From positions 1 through 63,804 of the forward strand of contig PHEU01000011.1 of NCBI GenBank assembly GCA_002841295.1: 63,804 nt of DNA, given 5' to 3'. The notes beneath the pieces are model-generated. The model did no database searches. It worked only from the letters and a program-made list of their open reading frames with translations, and was not told where the DNA came from. A program made the translations under genes and the position numbers. The DNA is from Actinobacteria bacterium HGW-Actinobacteria-6. Its GTDB lineage: Bacteria; Actinomycetota; Coriobacteriia; Anaerosomatales; Anaerosomataceae. This document shows, piece by piece, positions 53,675-60,778 of this stretch; position 1 is the stretch's first letter; each line of letters opens with the position of its first letter.

Positions 53675-54235
53675 CTAGAACTGCACCTTGACGGGCTCCT
53701 TTGCTACTTCCTCGATCTCAAAGTACTCGCGCTCGGTGAATCCGAACATACCAGCAAGGATGTTCGAGGGGAACGTCTGGGTCGAGGTGTTATACGACAT
53801 GACAGAGTCGTTGTAGAACTGTCGGGCGTACGCAATCTTGGACTCGGTGCCCGAGAGCTCTTCTTGTAGCATCATGAAGTTCTGGTTGGCCTTCAGATCC
53901 GGGTAGCTCTCGGCCAGCGCGAAGAGGCTCTTGAGCGTACCGCTGAGCATGTTCTCTGCTTCGCCCTGAGCGGCAACGCCCGTGGCGCTCATCGCGAGAT
54001 TGCGCGCCTGGATGACCTTCTCCAGCGTCTCCTGCTCATGCTTCGCGTATCCCTTGACCGTCTCAACGAGGTTCGGGATCAAGTCATAGCGACGACGCAA
54101 TTGGACGTCAATCTGCGACCAGGCGTTGTCCACCCGGTTCCTGAGAGTGACTAAACGGTTGTAGATACCGATTGCAGCGAAGACCGCCACAAGCAGCACT
54201 AACCCTGCAGCACCAAGACATCCTATGAGCGGCAT
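53675..54235 (-). CDS. LemA family protein
   Basis: This 186-residue protein has an N-terminal membrane segment ([21 protein letters not shown]) and the LemA helical body: [42 protein letters not shown] and [29 protein letters not shown]. Function is unclear; LemA genes often precede htpX as here. GGAGGG precedes the ATG. Confidence 0.94.
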   Translation of the reverse strand: MPLIGCLGAAGLVLLVAVFAAIGIYNRLVTLRNRVDNAWSQIDVQLRRRYDLIPNLVETVKGYAKHEQETLEKVIQARNLAMSATGVAAQGEAENMLSGTLKSLFALAESYPDLKANQNFMMLQEELSGTESKIAYARQFYNDSVMSYNTSTQTFPSNILAGMFGFTEREYFEIEEVAKEPVKVQF

Positions 54236-54388
54236 GCGGGCTCCCTCCGTTTCTCGAAGCCGTACTGGCTTCGGTCGATTCTCATTCTAACGAGTCTACC
54301 CTTCGTGCGCCGTGCAAGCGAGTCGCCTAGACTACACTTCTGTGAATATGCCCATTTGACACTTCACCGCTCGCCCGGAGGCAGCACC

Positions 54389-55087
54389 GTGATACCTATC
54401 AAAGATGACAACCCCACGCGGGGCTTCCCTGTTCTGACAACGATGCTCATCCTCATGAACATAGCAGTGTTCATGTACGAGGTGTCGCTCGGCAACGCAG
54501 GGTATGCGCAGTTCATCACAACATGGAGTGTGGTCCCCGCCCGACTTCTGGCCAACCCTCTATCTCTCCGCGAGATCGCAACCGTATTCACGTCGATGTT
54601 CATGCATGCCGGCTGGCTGCACGTCGGCGGCAACATGCTGTACCTATGGATCTTCGGCAACAACGTCGAGGATAGATTCGGCAAGGTCGGCTTCCTCGGC
54701 TTCTACCTGGTGTCGGGAGTCATCGCGACCGCAGCGCAAATCGCCGTCGGCGGTGCTATCGACATCCCGTCCCTCGGCGCCAGCGGCGCGGTCGCAGGCG
54801 TGCTAGCTGCATATGTCGTCTTGTACCCGGGCGCATCGATAGTCACCATTATCCCGATCTTCTTCTTCATCGAAGTCGCGCGCATCCCGGCGATACTCGT
54901 GATCGGGTTCTGGTTCCTACTGCAAGTCGGCAACGGCTTCGCGTCTCTCGCACCAGGAGTTACCGAGACCGGCGGCGTCGCATGGTTCGCCCATCTCGGC
55001 GGATTTGGCGCGGGGCTCACCATCGCGCTAGTGTTCAGGGCGTGGGAAAGCGTCGGCAAGCGATACCGGGGGGCCGGCTGGCGCTAG
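54389..55087 (+). CDS. Rhomboid family intramembrane serine protease
   Basis: This 232-residue polytopic protein cleaves membrane helices. The catalytic Ser is in SLGASGAVAGVLAAY and the catalytic His in VAWFAHLGGFGAGL; MHAGWLHVGGNMLYLWIFGNNVED is the L1/helix-2 signature. I chose the GTG at 54389 (VIPIKDDNPTRGFPVLT, the usual opening) with GGAGG 8 bases upstream. Its stop overlaps that of the next, convergent gene in CTAG. Confidence 0.94.
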   Translation: MIPIKDDNPTRGFPVLTTMLILMNIAVFMYEVSLGNAGYAQFITTWSVVPARLLANPLSLREIATVFTSMFMHAGWLHVGGNMLYLWIFGNNVEDRFGKVGFLGFYLVSGVIATAAQIAVGGAIDIPSLGASGAVAGVLAAYVVLYPGASIVTIIPIFFFIEVARIPAILVIGFWFLLQVGNGFASLAPGVTETGGVAWFAHLGGFGAGLTIALVFRAWESVGKRYRGAGWR

Positions 55088-55455
55088 GGTGAGTCGATCT
55101 CTGCGAGCAGGTCTTCGACGCACTCAACGTGCGCCAGCTGGCGACGGAAGTACTCGCAGTACGACTCCTCCAGCCGATCGCGCTCCGTACGGCTCTCGCC
55201 AGGCTCAGACACGAAACCGAAAGCGTACGCCCGTGCCTCGCCATCAACCACGGATTCTTCTTCGGCGAAACGGGCAAGCTCCATCGCCGCTGCAAGCATG
55301 TTGGGAACCCGGAGAGAAGCGCGCAAGATGTCTCCGCACTTCGGACACACAAAAGCGACCTCGACGGTTTCTTGGTCCCTGAACGCGACAGCGCTGATAT
55401 CCTCGAGGCTCAGCTCGACCTGTCCGTCGTTGGGGCATATGAGCGAGAATTCCAT
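55084..55455 (-). CDS. Hypothetical protein with a possible zinc-ribbon-like Cys site
   Basis: This 123-residue protein has CPND at residue 7 and CPKC near residue 41 (FVCPKCGDILRAS), which could give a partial zinc ribbon. A helical, Glu-rich second half (LEESYCEYFRRQLAHVECVEDLLAEID) follows. I do not recognise the family; it is reminiscent of CpXC-type proteins but does not clearly match. The ATG at 55455 has GAGGAGG upstream. Confidence 0.7.
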   Translation of the reverse strand: MEFSLICPNDGQVELSLEDISAVAFRDQETVEVAFVCPKCGDILRASLRVPNMLAAAMELARFAEEESVVDGEARAYAFGFVSEPGESRTERDRLEESYCEYFRRQLAHVECVEDLLAEIDSP

Positions 55456-55526
55456 CTGGGATCGCCTCCTCGCCAAACATCCGCTACGTTCATTGTACCG
55501 CGTCTCTGGCGCGTCGAACCCTATGC

Positions 55527-55532
55527 TACGAT
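55527..55532 (+). promoter_or_regulatory. -10 element of azlC, leaderless start
   Basis: TACGAT followed by 7 bases and the ATG at 55540; no Shine-Dalgarno site. Confidence 0.45.
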
Positions 55533-55539
55533 GAGCGGC

Positions 55540-56247
55540 ATGCCATCACCCGTAGTCAAGCAATCTCCGTGCCCGACCGCGCGCTCCAGCTTCTTTCGGG
55601 GCGTGAAACTTGGGCTGCCGATCTTCCTCGGGTATGTGCCTGTCGGTGCCGCATTCGGCGTGCTGGCCACGACCCAGGGGTTCACGGCTCTGCAAGCGGT
55701 CGTCAACTCCGCGACCGCGCTAGCGGGAGCCGGTCAGTTCATCGGCCTGTCGCTCATGCACGCTGGCGCGAGCATCGTCACGGTACTCCTGGCAACCACG
55801 ATTGTGAATCTCAGGTACGTGCTGTTTGGTGCGACCTTATCCACACACCTCCAAGCGACGCCGTTGGCCGGACAAGCCGCGCTCGCCTTCTCGCTTACAG
55901 ACGAAACCTTCGCCGTGAACATCGACGATCAGCGTCGCGGCAACGCGACCGGACTCTCCATGGCTGGCGTCGGTGCCATCTCATGGGTGGGCTGGGTGTC
56001 GGGTACCCTTCTTGGCGCAACCGCATCGTCACTGATCGGTGACCCGTACCGATTCGGAGTCGCGTTCGCCATGCCCGCAATGTTCACTGCACTACTCGTT
56101 GCGCAGGCCGACGATAGGCGCCACATCACTATCGCCGTGGTTGCGGCGGTGCTCGCAGTGGTCTTTGCCCTCCTATTGCCCGGGAAGTGGTACATCGTCG
56201 CCGCATCTGTCTCTGCGGCCGGTATCGGTGCGGCGGTGTACAAGTGA
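55540..56247 (+). CDS. azlC: AzlC family branched-chain amino acid exporter, large subunit
   Basis: This 235-residue membrane protein, together with AzlD, exports branched-chain amino acids or analogues. Family motifs are LPIFLGYVPVGAAFGVLA, SATALAGAGQFIGLSLM, TTIVNLRYVLFGATLS and AFSLTDETFAVN. The start at 55540 is 7 bases after TACGAT. The stop forms a GTGA overlap with azlD. Confidence 0.93.
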   Translation: MPSPVVKQSPCPTARSSFFRGVKLGLPIFLGYVPVGAAFGVLATTQGFTALQAVVNSATALAGAGQFIGLSLMHAGASIVTVLLATTIVNLRYVLFGATLSTHLQATPLAGQAALAFSLTDETFAVNIDDQRRGNATGLSMAGVGAISWVGWVSGTLLGATASSLIGDPYRFGVAFAMPAMFTALLVAQADDRRHITIAVVAAVLAVVFALLLPGKWYIVAASVSAAGIGAAVYK

Positions 56248-56570
56248 CGGAGAAGTACGTCTGGATAGTAGTCATCGGCATGGCGCTTGCGAACTTCGCG
56301 CTAAGGTTCATCCCGATCGCCCTCTTGTCGCAACTCAAACTCCCCCGACCGATCGAACGCTGGCTGTCTTTCATCCCGGTGTCCGTCATGTCCGCACTCG
56401 TCGTTGGAGAGGTCCTGCGCCCCGACGGCGTCTGGCTGCCGCCACTCTCGAACCCATACCTGTTTGCGGCAATTCCAACGGCACTCGTCTACTACAAATG
56501 GCGCAGCTTCCTTGGCACGACTGTCGCCGGCATCCTCTTCTTCCTGGTCTTCCGGGCGCTGCTCGGCTAG
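56244..56570 (+). CDS. azlD: AzlD family exporter, small subunit
   Basis: This 108-residue membrane protein is the partner of AzlC. Four hydrophobic segments are visible, with the family pattern ALANFALRFIPIALLSQLKLPRPIERWLSFIPVSVMSALV and LFAAIPTALVYYKWRSFLGTTVAGI. The GTG start at 56244 overlaps the azlC stop. Confidence 0.92.
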   Translation: MTEKYVWIVVIGMALANFALRFIPIALLSQLKLPRPIERWLSFIPVSVMSALVVGEVLRPDGVWLPPLSNPYLFAAIPTALVYYKWRSFLGTTVAGILFFLVFRALLG

Positions 56571-56615
56571 ACTGTCCGCGCACGCACCGACCACTCCTGC
56601 CGAGAGGACCGTCCC

Positions 56616-57914
56616 GTGGCCTTCATCAAGCCGTTCGCAGCTACCATGTACCGGCACACCGCCGATTCCGACATCAGCGCACTCACGGCGCCGCCGTACG
56701 ACGTCATCGGGCCGGAGTTGCGTGCGCGTCTGATCGAGGGCGACAATCACAACGTCGTCGCAATCGACCTGCCTGAAGGTCCATCAGATCCGACCGTACC
56801 GGGCAACCGCTACGAGAACGCTGCGGCTACCTGGCGCAACTGGCGCTCGGCAGGGATTCTTGTCGATGACGAGACCGAAGCGTTCTACGTCCTCGAGCAG
56901 ACGTGGGAATACGCCGGCAAACAGGTGCGCCGCCGCGCCTTCGTCACCGCCGTGGAGCTTCACGCGTTCTCCGAGGGCATTGTGCTTCCCCATGAGCGCA
57001 CAATGCCAAGACACGTGGCAGACCGCCTCGACCTCACAAGGACCTGCTCGGCGAACCTGAGCCAGGTATTCTGCCTCTTCAGCGACCCCGCAGGCGAGAC
57101 CGACGGCATGTTCGACGCTGCGGTTCGCGGCGAAGTCGTACTCTCAGCAACCGATGCCGATGGCGTGGTGAGCCGCGTATGGGCAATCCGCGATGCCGGG
57201 ACTATCGCCGCGCTTCAGGCCTTCATGACCGAGAAGCAGCTCTTCATCGCAGACGGGCATCACCGCTACACGACCGCCCTCGCATACCGGGACGAGCGCC
57301 GTGCCGCGGACGCCGCGGCCGGCACCGAACACATCGGACGCCCCGACTATGACTTCACGATGATGGCGCTCGTGAACATGGACGATCCCGACCTCATCGT
57401 CCTTCCGACGCACCGCCAGGTCCGTGCCGAGACGACCTTCGACGCAGACGAGTTCTGGCAGGAGCTGGCGCGCTACTTCGACATCACCACACCCCCTGCA
57501 GGACACCCCGCAGCTGCGCTCACCGCCGCAACCACGACGAGCTTTCTCGTGAAGACGGCGGACGGCACCATCAAGCTCGCTACGCTGCGCGCTGATATCG
57601 ATGTCGCCGAGGCGATCCCCGGCGATGCATCCATCGCATGGAAGCGCCTCGATGTGACGGTGCTCCAGGAGCTCATCCTCGGCCCGCTCTTCGGGATAAT
57701 CCCGGGGGAAATGAGCACACTCGAGCGCCTTACCTTCGTCAAGGACGCGCACGAAGCCCTCAAGGTCGAGAACGCGGATGTCGCATTCATCATGAATTCG
57801 ACTCGAATGGAACAGCTGCGTGAGGTCGCTCTCGGCGGCGAAACGATGCCGCAGAAGTCGACGTACTTTTACCCCAAGCTGCTCTCAGGCCTGTTCTTCC
57901 GCTCGATGGCCTAA
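56616..57914 (+). CDS. DUF1015 family protein
   Basis: This 432-residue soluble protein of the DUF1015 family shows the opening IKPFAATMYRHTADSDISALTAPPYDVIGP. ERTMPRHVADRLDL and KQLFIADGHHRYTTALAYRDE are the most conserved blocks, and FVKDAHEALKVENADVAFIMN lies near the end. Family members are often linked to serine metabolism or chromosome-partition-like genes, but function is not established. The start is GTG at 56616. The stop overlaps the convergent glycosylase gene stop. Confidence 0.92.
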   Translation: MAFIKPFAATMYRHTADSDISALTAPPYDVIGPELRARLIEGDNHNVVAIDLPEGPSDPTVPGNRYENAAATWRNWRSAGILVDDETEAFYVLEQTWEYAGKQVRRRAFVTAVELHAFSEGIVLPHERTMPRHVADRLDLTRTCSANLSQVFCLFSDPAGETDGMFDAAVRGEVVLSATDADGVVSRVWAIRDAGTIAALQAFMTEKQLFIADGHHRYTTALAYRDERRAADAAAGTEHIGRPDYDFTMMALVNMDDPDLIVLPTHRQVRAETTFDADEFWQELARYFDITTPPAGHPAAALTAATTTSFLVKTADGTIKLATLRADIDVAEAIPGDASIAWKRLDVTVLQELILGPLFGIIPGEMSTLERLTFVKDAHEALKVENADVAFIMNSTRMEQLREVALGGETMPQKSTYFYPKLLSGLFFRSMA

Positions 57915-58705
57915 CGGGGGCCCTTCCGGGCGCCAACGCCACTCACTGAACGGCTCGTGAGCCTGGGGCACACATTGCGGAGGCGGCACGCATCGCAGTC
58001 GGGACTCTTGGGCCTACATGTCTCACGACCGATGAGCCACGCGGGCAAATCGAGCATCCCCGGCTCGTCGGGATATGCGGCTGATGCTGCTCGTCGCACC
58101 TCAACGGGCGTGTCAGCATCCACCAGACCGCTTCTCAGGAACACACGGCGGACATGGACGTCATATGCGACGCTGCCGCACTCCATACCCTCCAGGCAAA
58201 CGCCACGGTTTCGGACGAGCAGCTCGACGGCCATGGTTGCCTTCTTGGGACCGATGCCATCGAACTCGAGGAGTCGCCGGGTCACCTCGGTCACGTGCGC
58301 TCCATCGGGCCAGATGGTCGCAGCGTCGCCGTCGTACTCGGCAATCAAACGGCGTGCTGCCGAGGAGACCCACACAGGCAGCGTCTTGACGAAGCGATGG
58401 AGCGCGGGAGGCTGCGCGAAAGCCGCCACAACGCTGTCGGGCTCCGCTGCGATGCGGGCTAGATCGAAGTGGCCCAGCCGCTGAGCGAGCCGATACGGGC
58501 CCGCCCACGCTCGCTCGGCGGGCATCCCCTGTGTGAACAACATGCCGATAAGGAAGGCTTCGGCTGAACACTTGATGAACTCGTCAGCAGCGATGTCATC
58601 GGTGAACGCATCGCCGACCTGAACAGCACCGGATTCCGCGAGCTCGAGTGCATAGCGAATCAGCTCCGCAGCAACTGCATCACGCTCAGCAACAGTGGCA
58701 CGCAC
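57911..58705 (-). CDS. HhH-GPD DNA glycosylase with 4Fe-4S site (EndoIII-like)
   Basis: This 264-residue base-excision repair enzyme has the helix-hairpin-helix motif LLEFDGIGPKKATMAVELL with a candidate catalytic Lys, and VAYDVHVRRVFLRSGL with the conserved Asp. The iron-sulfur site is CRPKSPDCDACRLRNVC (Cys-x6-Cys-x2-Cys-x5-Cys). An N-terminal extension of about 90 residues and the Cys-bearing RNRGVCLEGMECG loop set it apart from E. coli Nth, so lesion specificity is open. I chose the GTG at 58705, one base after the preceding gene. Confidence 0.85.
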   Translation of the reverse strand: MRATVAERDAVAAELIRYALELAESGAVQVGDAFTDDIAADEFIKCSAEAFLIGMLFTQGMPAERAWAGPYRLAQRLGHFDLARIAAEPDSVVAAFAQPPALHRFVKTLPVWVSSAARRLIAEYDGDAATIWPDGAHVTEVTRRLLEFDGIGPKKATMAVELLVRNRGVCLEGMECGSVAYDVHVRRVFLRSGLVDADTPVEVRRAASAAYPDEPGMLDLPAWLIGRETCRPKSPDCDACRLRNVCPRLTSRSVSGVGARKGPR

Positions 58706-58706
58706 G

Positions 58707-58910
58707 TCAGACCAGCCTCGGACCCTTCGTGAGGAAGTACGCACAGTAGACGCACTGCTGCTTCCTTGCAGCCGAGCGATCCGCGTATGGATCGAAGATC
58801 AGCGCTGGATCTCCCGTTGGCGAGTGCGTCACATTTCCGCATTTTGCGTAGTAGCACTCGACGGGACACTTCTCTTCCGGATCGATGGCATGCGGACACG
58901 CCGCCTGCAT
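58707..58910 (-). CDS. Cys-rich small hypothetical protein
   Basis: This reading frame of about 67 residues begins MQAACPHAIDPEEKCPVECYYAKCG and has CVYC near its end. Seven Cys residues suggest binding of metal or an Fe-S cluster. The stop is one base before the glycosylase start, so the two are likely co-transcribed. The start is uncertain: the Shine-Dalgarno (GGATGAG) is weak, and the frame is open further upstream to 59087. Confidence 0.55.
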   Translation of the reverse strand: MQAACPHAIDPEEKCPVECYYAKCGNVTHSPTGDPALIFDPYADRSAARKQQCVYCAYFLTKGPRLV

Positions 58911-59008
58911 CTCATCCGAGCAACCACGCCTCGACCAACATCCCGCCACGAAAAGTCCTCCTTGGAATATCGAATCAAAATCGTGCGACCACGCGCGCAC
59001 TAGGGTAC

Positions 59009-59014
59009 CATGCT
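59009..59014 (+). promoter_or_regulatory. Candidate -10 for the flavoprotein gene
   Basis: TACCAT in the 217-base gap before 59128. If used, it leaves a leader of about 105 bases. I searched this leader for cobalamin and c-di-GMP riboswitch cores and saw none. Confidence 0.3.
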
Positions 59015-59127
59015 GCATCAGTCGCGCAATCACAACAACGCGCAAAGGGAAACCACCCGGCAGTGGCGAATCTCTAACAGACGACACGAGCGGCCACCCG
59101 GCCGAGAACGGGGTACTGAGTCAAGCC

Positions 59128-60207
59128 ATGCCGATTTCAGAACGCTATACCACGATTATCGCCGGAGCGGGTCCTGCAGGCGTGCTCGCCGCCTATCACG
59201 CGGCAGTCAGAGGACCGGTCCTACTGGTTGAGTCTATGTCACTTCCACGCTACAAAAGCTGTGGCGGAATGCTGCACCACCACACGCTCAAGACCCTTGA
59301 GAGCTACGGCAAGATCCCCGAAAGCATCGTCCTTGAGCCGCGTACCGTCAGGTTCAGGTATCACGATTGGGACCGACGGGTGCTCAAGCCCACCGACCTC
59401 GAGTTCCTGAACGTCGACCGTGCGCGTTTCGACGAGTGGCTGACGACGCTGCTCCCTGACACAGTCGAACTTGTCGGAAACTGCGCACTGCGCGACGTCA
59501 CTCAAGATGATACCGGGGTTCGCGTCACCCTGCGTCTCGGCGGCGAGGACATCGAGGTCGAGTGCGACAACCTCATAGGCGCCGACGGAGGACGCTCGCA
59601 GGTACGCCGCGCGCTCGGCGTGGACAGTACAGCGACCTACGTGACGCTGCAGGACTTCGTTAAGCTCGAAGGTCCGATCGAGCCCTACTTCGACTGCATC
59701 TACATGCGTGACATCGGGGACGAGTACGCGTACTCGTACGTGGTCCCGAAGGGCGATGTAGCAATCGTCGGCTCCGTCTACTATCCGCACACCAAGCGTC
59801 CCTGGGAGAAGCAAGATCTGACGCTCGACATCTTGCGCTCGGCGCTACCGGAACTCGGTGAGTCCGTCTCACGCGAAGCCGCCGCCGCGCTGTACCTTCG
59901 TTCGCGTGCTGACGTCGTCCCGGGCCGTGGTCGGGTCCTCCTCGCCGGAGAAGCAGGTGGCTTCATGTCGCCGAGCTCTGGCGAAGGCATCTCGTACGCG
60001 GTCAACAGCGGCCGCCTTGCTGGACTAGCCGTCGCTCAGAGCGGCGGCGCTTCGGCGCTGGACGCCTACACGGCGCTCACAGTCGACATCCGGGCGAACC
60101 TCTTCCGGAAGATGCGCTGGCTGCCCGTGATGGAGTCGCCAATCGCGAAACTCTGCGCAGGCTTCGTGCCGACCTCTATCGTCAGTAAGGTGACACAGGG
60201 CCTCTAG
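59128..60207 (+). CDS. Geranylgeranyl reductase family flavoprotein
   Basis: This 359-residue FAD-dependent oxidoreductase has the dinucleotide motif IIAGAGPAGVLAAYHAA at the N-terminus. A Cys-Gly-Gly substrate-loop motif follows (YKSCGGML), then LIGADGGRSQVRRALG and GRVLLAGEAGGFMSPSSGEGISYAV (FAD-binding GD-like motif, here GEAGG). Relatives reduce isoprenoid chains of quinones or lipids, or oxidise halogenated substrates; reduction of a menaquinone or polyprenyl side chain is a fair guess. The ATG at 59128 was chosen because homology to the FAD motif begins there. Its stop overlaps that of dcd in CTAG. Confidence 0.87.
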   Translation: MPISERYTTIIAGAGPAGVLAAYHAAVRGPVLLVESMSLPRYKSCGGMLHHHTLKTLESYGKIPESIVLEPRTVRFRYHDWDRRVLKPTDLEFLNVDRARFDEWLTTLLPDTVELVGNCALRDVTQDDTGVRVTLRLGGEDIEVECDNLIGADGGRSQVRRALGVDSTATYVTLQDFVKLEGPIEPYFDCIYMRDIGDEYAYSYVVPKGDVAIVGSVYYPHTKRPWEKQDLTLDILRSALPELGESVSREAAAALYLRSRADVVPGRGRVLLAGEAGGFMSPSSGEGISYAVNSGRLAGLAVAQSGGASALDAYTALTVDIRANLFRKMRWLPVMESPIAKLCAGFVPTSIVSKVTQGL

Positions 60208-60764
60208 GAGCGCTTGAAGCTCCGACTCGGCGTAGGGTCGACCTGTCCTTGGTATCGAGAGCCAAGTCCCGGCGTGCCATAGGGCCTGTCGACCGGCGTC
60301 GTCATCTTCGAGAAAGATATCTGCCCTATTGGCATTCCTGGCGTCAGCACGATCGGCAAGTTCGCAACATTGCTGAGTTCGAGCGTCAGGGTTCCGTCCC
60401 AGCCCGGATCGACGTACCCGGCCGTCGAATGGATGAGCAGCCCAAGGCGACCGAGCGACGACTTGCCCTCAAGGCGAGCGACTATGTCATCCGGCAAAAC
60501 GATGCGCTCTATCGTGGCGCCGAGAACGAACTCGCCCGGATGAAGTACGAACGGCTCCCCCTCGGTCGCACTCACCAGCTCCATGAGGCCAGCTTGCTCT
60601 CTCGTCGGGTCGATATACGGGTAACGCGAATTACGAAACACCTGGAATCCCGAACTAAGATGAAGATCGACGCTGGACGGCTGGATGTCATCCGGATCGA
60701 AAGGCTCGATCCGGATGCGTCCGGTCATCATCTGCTCTTTGATCGAGCGATCCGAGAGAACCAC
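60204..60764 (-). CDS. dcd: dCTP deaminase, probably bifunctional (dUMP-forming)
   Basis: This 186-residue trimeric enzyme has core EGKSSLGRLGLLIHSTAGYVDPGW with the catalytic Glu/Arg region, followed by LTLELSNVANLPIVLTPGMPIGQ and YGTPGLGSRYQGQVDPTPSRS. The sequence is close to the mycobacterial DCD:DUT enzyme, which makes dUMP directly from dCTP. That activity is therefore likely but not proven from sequence. The start is GTG with GGAGGA 5-7 bases upstream, 14 bases after the nrdJ stop, so both genes probably share a transcript. Confidence 0.94.
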   Translation of the reverse strand: MVLSDRSIKEQMMTGRIRIEPFDPDDIQPSSVDLHLSSGFQVFRNSRYPYIDPTREQAGLMELVSATEGEPFVLHPGEFVLGATIERIVLPDDIVARLEGKSSLGRLGLLIHSTAGYVDPGWDGTLTLELSNVANLPIVLTPGMPIGQISFSKMTTPVDRPYGTPGLGSRYQGQVDPTPSRSFKRS

Positions 60765-60778
60765 AGACTATTCCTCCG

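Noticed and set aside
55129-55530. Upstream extension of azlC to 55129
   Set aside because: It reads antisense through the Cys-site hypothetical gene and has no AzlC homology.
59015-59127. Riboswitch-like leader before the flavoprotein gene (GGCAGTGGC seen)
   Set aside because: Its complement contains GCCACTG, but no other cobalamin-riboswitch elements are in order, and c-di-GMP motifs are absent too.
58885-59127. Upstream extension of the flavoprotein
   Set aside because: No family similarity before the FAD motif; it overlaps the opposite-strand small gene.
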